Shown piece by piece: positions 1 to 5,291 of a DNA stretch of 8,492 bases. The stretch's first letter is position 1. Each line of letters begins with the position of its first letter. The notes beneath the pieces are model-generated. The model was not told the origin of the DNA and did not search any database. It worked only from the letters and a program-made list of their open reading frames with translations. This stretch comes from Methanomicrobiales archaeon (GTDB lineage: Archaea > Halobacteriota > Methanomicrobia > Methanomicrobiales > Methanospirillaceae): contig JAAYPD010000441.1 of assembly GCA_012520015.1 (NCBI GenBank), forward strand, positions 1 to 8,492, given 5' to 3'. A program made the translations under genes and the position numbers.

Positions 1-51
1 CGTCATGAGTGAGAAGAAGATATGAAATTTGCAACCAGAGAAATGAGGAGG

Positions 52-57
52 AAAAAA
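52..57 (-). terminator. Oligo-T terminator after the DUF7123-type gene
   Basis: Six T residues on the minus strand begin two bases after the TAA stop at 60-62. Short T-runs without a required hairpin are the usual archaeal intrinsic terminator. Bases 1-51 beyond it hold no gene I can support. Confidence 0.5.
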
Positions 58-59
58 GT

Positions 60-311
60 TTATACCTGGGGTACGGTCACAAGCCAGGTAGTACTGTTCG
101 AATAGCTATACCGTTCAATCTTAAACTCAGGGCAGATCTCTGAAAGTATAGCCATGTTGGTGCCCACCTCTTTTGATGAGAGGCCTGTGTCCTTGGCAAT
201 ATACTTGGATTTGAAGAAATTTGAGCCTGGTTTCAGCTGGCTTTTCAGATAATTAATCAGGCAGATCTGTCTTTCATTGTATTTTCTTGAAAATCTACTT
301 GTAAGAAGCAT
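60..311 (-). CDS. Small winged-helix-like protein, DUF7123 type
   Basis: This is an 83-residue basic protein. Its central segment (about residues 32-54) contains FFKSKYIAKDTGL followed by SSKEVGTNM, and near the end there is a SNSTTWLV stretch. I recognise this pattern from small archaeal DUF7123-type proteins of haloarchaea and methanogens, which look like a winged-helix fold; DNA binding is plausible but inferred. The function is unknown. I place the start at ATG 311 because a perfect archaeal Shine-Dalgarno, AAGGTGA at 323-317, sits 5 bases upstream. A GTG at 320 would add three residues, but it lies inside that Shine-Dalgarno. Downstream, a T6 run (52-57) just past the TAA fits an archaeal terminator. 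No neighbour is close enough to form an operon. The leader appears long and contains hairpins (355-372, 386-404). Family identification is from memory of the motif, not from a search. Confidence 0.78.
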   Translation of the reverse strand: MLLTSRFSRKYNERQICLINYLKSQLKPGSNFFKSKYIAKDTGLSSKEVGTNMAILSEICPEFKIERYSYSNSTTWLVTVPQV

Positions 312-316
312 ATCAG

Positions 317-323
317 TCACCTT
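317..323 (-). promoter_or_regulatory. Shine-Dalgarno site that fixes the start at 311
   Basis: On the minus strand the bases read AAGGTGA, complementary to the 3' end of methanogen 16S rRNA, with 5 bases before ATG 311. It is the only textbook Shine-Dalgarno close to a gene start in this window. It overlaps a possible GTG start at 320, which makes the ATG the better choice. Confidence 0.7.
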
Positions 324-354
324 GTTCTTTGCTTGTTTTGTTGCAGGAGGAAGA

Positions 355-372
355 CCGGCCTTGTCAGGCCGG
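355..372. repeat. Short GC-rich hairpin in the leader region
   Basis: CCGGCCT (355-361) and AGGCCGG (366-372) form a perfect 7-base-pair stem with a 4-base loop. It lies about 45 bases upstream of ATG 311, so it would sit in the leader of the small gene. A weaker pairing, GTAAC (386-390) with GTTAC (397-401), lies next to it. There is no T-run directly behind it on the minus strand, so it does not look like a terminator. Confidence 0.5.
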
Positions 373-407
373 GTGAAGTTCAGATGTAACCCGAAAGTTA
401 CGGGCTT

Positions 408-459
408 ATGATGAACAGGACTTAAGATGTAGGAGGAGATTTTAAGTGGTGTTCATCAT
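408..459. repeat. Nested 52-base inverted repeat upstream of the DUF7123-type gene
   Basis: ATGATGAACA (408-417) is the exact reverse complement of TGTTCATCAT (450-459). Inside it ACTTAA (420-425) is the exact reverse complement of TTAAGT (442-447). The two stems are separated by a symmetric GG/GG internal mismatch, giving 16 paired positions in 18. The apical loop (426-441) contains AGGAGGAG on the plus strand, hence CTCCTCCT on the minus strand. On the minus strand the inner arm also contains a TATA-like TTAAAAT (440-446). It could be an operator over the promoter or a structured RNA hairpin; the sequence alone cannot decide. Confidence 0.65.
439..447 (-). promoter_or_regulatory. Possible TATA box for the DUF7123-type gene
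   Basis: The minus strand reads ACTTAAAAT, the only reasonable TATA-like element between the tRNA region and ATG 311. It would place transcription start near 415-418 and give a leader of about 105 bases. It sits inside the nested inverted repeat 408-459, so a protein bound there could block it. This is a weak match, given with low confidence. Confidence 0.3.
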
Positions 460-586
460 CAGGAGATCTTGTGAGCCGGTGATCATTCACTGGTCTTCAC
501 CTGTCTCCGTGTGACATACAAGTGTTGCCTGAAACAGGTTAAAAGGAAGATGGCTAAAACCGCTGGAAAACAGTCTGAAATCTGAT

Positions 587-598
587 TTATCATGATAA
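587..598. repeat. Perfect 12-base palindrome
   Basis: TTATCATGATAA is fully self-complementary and lies in gene-free DNA. It could be a dimeric regulator site, but no promoter or gene start is obvious beside it. Confidence 0.4.
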
Positions 599-652
599 CA
601 TGTCCTTTTTGCAAAACAGTGCCTGGTTTTTGATATGGGATAAAACAAAGGG

Positions 653-678
653 CCAGGATTTGGTTGAACCTGGTTTTT
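653..678 (+). terminator. Possible hairpin plus T5 terminator
   Basis: CCAGG (653-657) can pair with CCTGG (669-673), extended by G-T wobbles, and T5 follows at 674-678 on the plus strand. The same CCAGG can instead pair with an upstream CCTGG at 622-626. No plus-strand gene is known here, so it would only matter if a small RNA is transcribed. Confidence 0.25.
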
Positions 679-729
679 CGATAAGATGGTGTCAGACAAA
701 ATCTGAGGAATATGCCATGAAAAATTAAA

Positions 730-767
730 GTTCAACAAGTTTCAACAGTTGCAACCAGTTGCAACAC
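730..767. repeat. Four-unit GTTNCAAC tandem array
   Basis: Four imperfect units follow one another at 9-10 base spacing: GTTCAACAA (730-738), GTTTCAACA (739-747), GTTGCAACCA (748-757) and GTTGCAACAC (758-767). The last two contain the palindrome GTTGCAAC. The helical-turn spacing suits cooperative protein binding on one DNA face. A further 10-base match, TTGCAACCAG, lies at 29-38 beyond the small gene. Confidence 0.6.
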
Positions 768-775
768 CCTTTTTT
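748..775 (+). terminator. Possible plus-strand hairpin terminator
   Basis: GTTGCA (748-753) pairs with TGCAAC (760-765) to make a 6-base-pair stem with a 6-base loop; ACCC and then T6 (770-775) follow. It looks like an intrinsic terminator for plus-strand transcription through this gene-free stretch. The hairpin is also a by-product of the tandem repeat, so the assignment is tentative. Confidence 0.3.
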
Positions 776-850
776 CCCAAGAGATCCACTCTTCATGAGC
801 TGAATGAAAGTGCTGTGAAACATGCCGGCAACGCGGATAAGATAAAGTCA

Positions 851-904
851 GGCACCAGCATGCCAGCCGGGAAAAAAGTGTGCCATTAGCTGAACACTGG
901 TGCC
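851..904. repeat. Interrupted stem-loop GGCACCAG / CTGGTGCC
   Basis: GGCACCAG (851-858) is the exact reverse complement of CTGGTGCC (897-904). Inside it CAGC (864-867) pairs with GCTG (889-892), leaving internal loops of five and four bases. The next structure, CCAGA (903-907) with TCTGG (932-936) enclosing CAGG (914-917) and CCTG (924-927), begins on its last two bases. Two adjoining stems suggest a structured RNA or a processed tRNA trailer, strand undecided. Confidence 0.4.
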
Positions 905-944
905 AGACTACGACAGGGGTATACCTGATAATCTGGTCCTGTTT

Positions 945-950
945 AAAAAA
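945..950 (-). terminator. Oligo-T terminator after tRNA-Gly
   Basis: A run of six T residues on the minus strand begins four bases past the tRNA 3' end. That is the usual placement for an archaeal tRNA gene terminator. Confidence 0.6.
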
Positions 951-953
951 GTA

Positions 954-1024
954 TGCGGTAACCGGGGATCGAACCCGGGCTAAGGGCTTGGGAAGCCCCT
1001 GTCCTGCCGCTAGACTATTACCGC
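954..1024 (-). tRNA. tRNA-Gly, anticodon CCC
   Basis: The 71-base gene folds fully. The acceptor stem is GCGGTAA/TTACCGC (7 pairs). The D arm has a GTC/GAC stem. The anticodon stem is GGGGC/GCCCT, with one G-T pair, and loop TTCCCAA gives anticodon CCC, reading the glycine codon GGG. The variable loop is TAGC, the T arm is CCGGG/CCCGG with loop TTCGATC, and the discriminator base is A. CCA is not encoded, so it must be added after transcription. No intron is present. A T6 terminator follows. tRNA genes are common integration sites, but I found no second copy of the 3' end in this window, so no integrated element is shown. Confidence 0.95.
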
Positions 1025-1054
1025 AGATGCAGCTATATATTATTGATGATCCCA

Positions 1055-1066
1055 GATAAATGTTAC
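1055..1066 (-). promoter_or_regulatory. Possible promoter of tRNA-Gly
   Basis: The minus strand reads AACATTTATCTG about 35 bases before the tRNA 5' end, a distance that would place transcription start a few bases upstream of the mature end. A second, stronger-looking AT box (AATAATATATAG, 1044-1033) is too close to be the functional TATA unless start is inside the gene. Low confidence. Confidence 0.3.
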
Positions 1067-1082
1067 AATTGATCCTGTGTAA

Positions 1083-1997
1083 TCACTTATCTTTCCTGAG
1101 CTTTTGAATTTCATGTAAAAATTCCCGCTGGTTTGCAAGCTGGATATCGGCATGGATGCCAAACATGACGATCTGGATACCAACAATGATCAATGTAACG
1201 GAAAGAATCGTGAGCGGGAGATGGTCAATGTTTTTGAGCCATTCAATAACGATGTAAATTCCGATAATTCCGCCGGATAAAAGAAAGGCCATCCCGATGA
1301 TACCAAAGTAAAACATCGGGTTATTCAGTTTTGCCAGCCTGTAGATGGTCCTTCCGATCTTGATTCCATCATGAAGAGGGTCAAGTTTTGTATCGCTTCC
1401 CACCCTTATCCCATAAGCAACAGGCACAATCGCAACCTTGTCCTCATTCCTTACAGCCTCAGAAGAGACTTCGGTCTCAATTCCAAAACCTTCTTCGTAC
1501 AAACGCATCCTTTGCAGGGATTCAAGAGTAAAAGCCCGATACCCGGTGAGAATGTCATGCAGGTACCTCCCATGACTGACTTTAAATAACCAGTTTAATA
1601 CCCTGTTACCAAAGAGGTTTAAGCGATTGAATGAATGGTAATTAGAAGGAGTAAGACGGTTCCCAAGTGCCTGGTCATGTCCGGATAAAAGGGACAGAAC
1701 CAGGTTATCTGCATCGATGGGATCGTAGGTATTGTCTCCGTCGATAAGAAGGATATATGGCTTTGAAATCTGCTTTATCGCCTGGATAAATGCAGCACCC
1801 TTGCCCTTTCCTTTCTGAACAATTACTTTGGCCCCGGACTTTAAAGCTATCTCCCTGGTTTTGTCAATGCTGTTGCCGTCTACGACCAGAACATCAGAAT
1901 ACCCAAGAGCATGAAACCTGTCTATCAGCAGACCTATCGTTGGCTCTTCATTTAGTGTCGGAATTAAAACACAGACCTGTTCCCTGGGAACTTCCAT
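1083..1997 (-). CDS. aglJ: AglJ-like family 2 glycosyltransferase
   Basis: This 304-residue membrane-anchored GT-A enzyme probably transfers the first sugar from a nucleotide sugar to dolichyl phosphate for archaeal N-glycosylation of S-layer and other surface proteins. The N-terminal catalytic domain (about 8-215) shows VLIPTLNE (11-18), VVDGNS (38-43) and the metal/nucleotide-binding DGD at 86-88. It then has ALGNR (110-114), DILTGYRAF (148-156), GFGIETE (170-176) and KLNNPMFYFG (223-232). These match my memory of Haloferax AglJ. Two hydrophobic helices follow (about 229-252 and 260-282) with a short charged cytosolic tail. Length is usual for the family. The ATG at 1997 has no Shine-Dalgarno but a TATA box 26 bases upstream, suggesting a leaderless mRNA. 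Other dolichol-phosphate hexosyltransferases (DPM1/GtrB-like) are the main alternative; sugar specificity cannot be read. Confidence 0.82.
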   Translation of the reverse strand: MEVPREQVCVLIPTLNEEPTIGLLIDRFHALGYSDVLVVDGNSIDKTREIALKSGAKVIVQKGKGKGAAFIQAIKQISKPYILLIDGDNTYDPIDADNLVLSLLSGHDQALGNRLTPSNYHSFNRLNLFGNRVLNWLFKVSHGRYLHDILTGYRAFTLESLQRMRLYEEGFGIETEVSSEAVRNEDKVAIVPVAYGIRVGSDTKLDPLHDGIKIGRTIYRLAKLNNPMFYFGIIGMAFLLSGGIIGIYIVIEWLKNIDHLPLTILSVTLIIVGIQIVMFGIHADIQLANQREFLHEIQKLRKDK

Positions 1998-2004
1998 TAT
2001 ATAT

Positions 2005-2027
2005 TTGTTATTTTAACAACTATATAG
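2005..2027 (-). promoter_or_regulatory. aglJ promoter with inverted repeat
   Basis: CTATATAG (2020-2027) is a clear TATA box centred 26-27 bases before ATG 1997, so transcription should begin at or beside the A of the start codon. Between box and start lies TTGTTA (2005-2010), TTT, TAACAA (2014-2019), a perfect 6-base inverted repeat that a regulator could occupy to block polymerase. Confidence 0.55.
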
Positions 2028-2058
2028 TCTAATCCTCAGGTTAAATGTGAAATGCGGC

Positions 2059-2066
2059 AAAAAAAA
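2059..2066 (-). terminator. T8 terminator of glnA
   Basis: Eight consecutive T residues on the minus strand begin directly after the glnA TGA stop (2067-2069). This should end the glnA transcript before the aglJ promoter, so aglJ and glnA are likely separate units. Confidence 0.65.
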
Positions 2067-3398
2067 TCAGAAATTGTTAATATATCTTTCCACTTCCCAT
2101 GGATGGACCGCCTGCCTGAACTCATCATTCTCTGCGACTGCAATCTTAGTCAGGTTATCAACGATATGAGGACCGAGTGCATCACAGATCACCTTGTCTT
2201 TTAAGAGTTCATCATTTGCTTCAATCAGGGAGCCGGGAAGCATCTCAATACCTCTTCTTTTCTTTTCTTCCTCGCTGAGTTCATAGATGTTGACATCGGT
2301 TGGAGGGGGAGGAAGGATCTTGTTCCTTATCCCGTCAAGACCGGCTGCAATCATGCCTGCGAAGAGAAGGTAGGGGTTGCACATCGGGTCAGGGCTTCGA
2401 AGCTCAGCACGGGTACTGTTGCCACGGGCCGAAGGCACTCTTATCAGAACAGAACGGTTGGCCGTGCTCCACGTGATGTAAACCGGGGCCTCAAACCCGG
2501 GGACAAGGCGTTTATACGAGTTGATAGTGGGGTTTCCAAGGCGTGCAAGGGCTTTCGCATGTTTCATCAGTCCCCCTATATAATAGTGCATAATTTCAGA
2601 GGTCTGATCTTCAGTGGATGGATCGAAAAATATGTTCTCACCATCCTTGCTTAAGGAACCATGTGTATGCATTCCGGTTCCGCAAATACCAGCTATCGGC
2701 TTTGCCATAAATGTTGCATGCAGGCCCTTCATGAGTGCAAGGGTTTTTACGGCAAATTTGAAGGTAATAACCTTGTCAGCAACCGAAAGGGCATCGCCGT
2801 ACTTGAAATCGATCTCATGCTGGGAATCGGCCACTTCGTGATGCGATGCTTCTATCTCAAATCCCATCTCGGTAAGGGCAATGATTATCTCCCTTCTGAG
2901 ATCCTCTGCTGCATCGCTTGGTGCCAGGTCAAAATACCCTCCATGATCAACAAATTCAGTGGTGGCACGGCCGTTTTCATCCCGCTTAAAGACAAAGAAT
3001 TCCAGTTCAGGACCGCAGTTAAAGGTATATCCCATCCTGGCTGCTTCTTCCAGGTTACGCCTCAGGACATACCTTGGGTCGCCCTCAAAAGGCTTGTTCC
3101 CATACGTGTAGACGTCACAAATGAACCTTGCAACCCTTTTATCAGATGGCCTCCATGGAAGTATCTGGTAGGTATCCCGGTCTGGTTTTAAGATCATGTC
3201 TGATTCATCGATTCTGGCAAATCCTTCGATTGAAGATCCATCGATCCAGATCCCTCCTGTAAGGGCCTTCTCAACCTGGACCACAGGGATTGCCACATTT
3301 TTTGGGATGCCAAGGATGTCATTAAACTGTAAACGAATGAATTGAACGTTATCAGCCTTTATCCTGGCAATCATCTTGCTGACTTCTGGATCAGACAT
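2067..3398 (-). CDS. glnA: Glutamine synthetase type I (alpha subtype)
   Basis: GlnA makes glutamine from glutamate, ammonia and ATP, the main route of ammonia assimilation at low ammonium; the cytosolic enzyme is a dodecamer. The 443 residues fit GSI-alpha. Visible motifs are DGSSIEGF (53-60), CGPELEF with metal ligands E131/E133, the ASHHEVA...QHEIDF segment (184-198), GTGMHTHGS (240-248), the NSYKRLVPGFEAP glutamate-site loop (293-305), NRSVLIRVP (314-322) and RAELRSPD (330-337). The region around NIYELSEEE (370-378) lacks the adenylylated-tyrosine signature of GSI-beta, so covalent control is unlikely. R62 stands exactly where Bacillus GSI-alpha has its glutamine feedback arginine. The gene stands alone, with a T8 terminator and its own promoter. 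No GlnK or glutamate synthase gene adjoins it. The start at ATG 3398 has no Shine-Dalgarno. Confidence 0.97.
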   Translation of the reverse strand: MSDPEVSKMIARIKADNVQFIRLQFNDILGIPKNVAIPVVQVEKALTGGIWIDGSSIEGFARIDESDMILKPDRDTYQILPWRPSDKRVARFICDVYTYGNKPFEGDPRYVLRRNLEEAARMGYTFNCGPELEFFVFKRDENGRATTEFVDHGGYFDLAPSDAAEDLRREIIIALTEMGFEIEASHHEVADSQHEIDFKYGDALSVADKVITFKFAVKTLALMKGLHATFMAKPIAGICGTGMHTHGSLSKDGENIFFDPSTEDQTSEIMHYYIGGLMKHAKALARLGNPTINSYKRLVPGFEAPVYITWSTANRSVLIRVPSARGNSTRAELRSPDPMCNPYLLFAGMIAAGLDGIRNKILPPPPTDVNIYELSEEEKKRRGIEMLPGSLIEANDELLKDKVICDALGPHIVDNLTKIAVAENDEFRQAVHPWEVERYINNF

Positions 3399-3423
3399 TT
3401 GAACAAGATTTTATCTGGATGTT

Positions 3424-3435
3424 CTTAAATATAAC
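3424..3435 (-). promoter_or_regulatory. glnA promoter TATA box
   Basis: The minus strand reads GTTATATTTAAG, centred about 32 bases before ATG 3398. Transcription would start near 3404 and leave a leader of about six bases, too short for a Shine-Dalgarno. The 77-base gap to the mutL end also holds upstream AT-rich runs (3443-3470). I found no exact GGAA-N6-TTCC nitrogen operator. Confidence 0.5.
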
Positions 3436-3475
3436 TGGCAGTGGAAAATATTTGGTTAAAATAAGTTTTTTCGGG

Positions 3476-5291
3476 TTATGTCCTCTTAAACATCCTTGCA
3501 AGTTCCTGGGACGAGAAAGAGATTATCGTGGGCCGGCCATGCGGGCAGGTCCAGGGATCAGCAGTCTGTGACAACTGGTTAATTATGTCCATCCCCTGTT
3601 CCGGTGTCAGCGCCGCTCCTGCCTTTACTGCACTCCTGCATGCAACGAGCCTGAGAACCCTGTTCTTTTAGCCTGACCGGTTCCTCATCTCCTGATAATA
3701 TGGTCCAGATCAGTTCCTTTACCGTTTCAGGATCCTCGTATCTTCCAAGCACAACAGGAACTCCACGCACACACCATGTATCCTGGCCGAATGGTTCGAT
3801 GATAAACCCTTCATCAGCAAGAACAGGGAGGACAGACGGTAGGAGACCGGCCTCTGACGGGCTCATGTTTAATACAACCGGGGCTATCAGTTCCTGGGTT
3901 TTTAGTTGCATCGACTCCTTCTGCTTTAACTGGTCATACCTTACCCTCTCATGGGCTGCATGCTGATCGATGAGGAATAATGCCCCTGATTTATCCCCTG
4001 CAATAATATATGTCCCGTCTGCCTGTCCAATCCAGAAGAGCTCAGGAAACCGCATGTCTCCCTGAAAGCCGGCCTGTGTCTCTTCCTGTAATCTTGTTTG
4101 CAGGAGCTGACGGGAAGTAGTCCTGTATCCGGCAAGGGTTGCTTCACGCACCTGTCCTGCAGCCGGCATTGCTGCACCAGATCCATATATCTTCCTGTCA
4201 GGTTCCTGCAAGGGGATGTCACAAAGAGATGTCTGCTCTTCAATAGTTTCGGCCCTGAGATCAAGAAGATCTGCATCGTCAAGTGCTCTCCTCACGGCCC
4301 TGACAATAAGGTCAAGTATCCTTCTCTCTGCCGAGAACCTGACCTCACGCTTGGTCGGGTGTATGTTTGCGTCAACCTCTGCCGGGGGGATCTCCAGCAT
4401 CAGGACAGCAACCGGCCAGGTACTGCCTGGTACAAGGGATCCATATGCCCGTTTTACCGCTGATATTATCGCAGGGGACTGGACAAGACGGCCGTTGACT
4501 GCAATGAAAAATCGCTGTCTGTTCTGTTTTACGAGTTTTGGGAGAGATACGAGGCCAGTCACCCGGATATTTCCATCCATGCCCCTGACCGGGATCATCA
4601 TCCCTGCATCAGCCGGGTACAGCGCCCGGAAGATATCCGGAAGATCAGAGCCCCCATGGGTTGAAAACCTCTCAAGTCCGTTTACAAGGTATCTGAACGT
4701 GATGGCAGGATACAGGCAGGCGAACGACTCAAGCATCGAGCTGATATGGGCAACTTCGGTCTGAAGACTTTTCAAAAATTTGCGTCTTGCAGGAGTATTG
4801 AAAAAGACCTCCTCAACGGTTATTGATGTCCCGTCAGGTGCCCCGGTCTCGGTATGTTCCACCACCTCGCCGCCGGTGATCCTAAACCGGATGGCAGTCG
4901 CCGATTCCCTTGGCTTTGTGACCATAGTCACGTAGGAGACGGCTGCAATGCTTGCAAGTGCTTCTCCCCGAAACCCAAGTGTAAGACATGAGTGAAGATC
5001 GTCACCGGTCCTGATCTTACTTGTGGCATGAGGGAGAAAAGCAGTGCTGACCTGGTCAGAAGGAATGCCAGTCCCGTCATCTGATATCCTGATACGGGAG
5101 ATTGCTCCGTGTGAGGTTGTAAGTTCCACCGTAATCCGTGATGACATGGCATCTATTGCATTCTCCACCAGCTCCTTTACTATTGAAACCGGACGATCCA
5201 CCACCTCACCTGCGGCTATCAGGTGCACAGTGGAGTCATCAAGGACCTGGATTGCCTGGATGGCCGGGCTTACCTGGATGGAATTTGTCAT
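3476..5291 (-). CDS. mutL: DNA mismatch repair protein MutL, frameshifted near the 3' end
   Basis: MutL couples MutS mismatch recognition to strand incision. The N-terminal GHKL ATPase is complete: E40-LVENAIDA, DDGTGI (71-76), ATSKI (89-93), GFRGEAL (106-112) and FFNTPARRKF (163-172). After a variable linker the C-terminal endonuclease domain has DQHAAHERVRYD (442-453), with a final D where the family consensus has E. Frame 0 holds to residue 542; it then reads a foreign 28-residue tail and stops at 3579. One surplus base in the A4 run at 3666-3669 (minus) explains this. In the next frame NRVLRLVACRSAVKAG and CPHGRP continue, ending FKRT with TAA at 3478-3476. The restored protein is 604 residues, and 1816 bases equal 605 codons plus one. 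As written, the product loses the C582/H584 zinc-site residues. Sequencing error or true mutation both fit. The ATG overlaps the mutS stop (ATGA), implying coupled translation. Confidence 0.93.
3665..3670 (-). other. Frameshift point in mutL
   Basis: Minus-strand codons read AGG CTA AAA GAA CAG; removing one A from the A4 run gives AGG CTA AAG AAC AGG and restores the conserved C-terminus without a break. No stop codon or strong slippery heptamer at this point suggests programmed recoding. Confidence 0.85.

Larger units (their letters stand above)
312..953. other. Gene-free stretch with dense inverted repeats
   Basis: These 642 bases contain no reading frame I believe. The longest candidate (487-738, minus, TTG start) has no Shine-Dalgarno and an atypical composition rich in Ser, Phe and His. 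The stretch instead holds a nested palindrome (408-459), the 12-base palindrome TTATCATGATAA (587-598), competing CCTGG/CCAGG pairings (622-678), a GTTNCAAC tandem array (730-767) followed by a plus-strand T6 (770-775), and an interrupted stem at 851-904. It lies at the 3' side of tRNA-Gly. It may encode one or more small RNAs, or be the decayed remnant of an element inserted beside the tRNA; neither is shown. Confidence 0.55.

Noticed and set aside
1..51. Start of another minus-strand gene at ATG 6-4
   Set aside because: Only two codons fall in the window and there is no Shine-Dalgarno or convincing promoter, so it cannot be supported.
379..459. C/D-box guide RNA: RTGATGA boxes at both ends of the palindrome and a CTGA on the minus strand
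   Set aside because: The spacing of about 80 bases is long, no D' and C' boxes lie between, and the C-box matches are simply part of the inverted-repeat arms.
487..738. 83-codon minus-strand reading frame with an NPGP segment reminiscent of 2A peptides
   Set aside because: TTG start without Shine-Dalgarno, unusual residue composition, and the frame crosses several inverted repeats. The NPGP match lacks the rest of the 2A consensus and 2A skipping is eukaryotic. Likely chance.
730..767. Start of a CRISPR array
   Set aside because: Units are only 9-10 bases and directly adjacent, with no spacers, and no cas genes are in the window.
954..1024. Integrated element using tRNA-Gly as attachment site
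   Set aside because: No second copy of the tRNA 3' end, no integrase and no mobile-element gene is visible in the window.
3440..3456. Possible NrpR nitrogen operator upstream of glnA (GGAAAATATTTGG)
   Set aside because: The second half reads TGGT rather than TTCC, so the palindrome is not there.
3660..3675. Programmed ribosomal frameshifting in mutL
   Set aside because: A +1 shift is needed but there is no stop or recognised slippery codon at the site; frame 0 continues 28 more codons. A plain one-base insertion is simpler.
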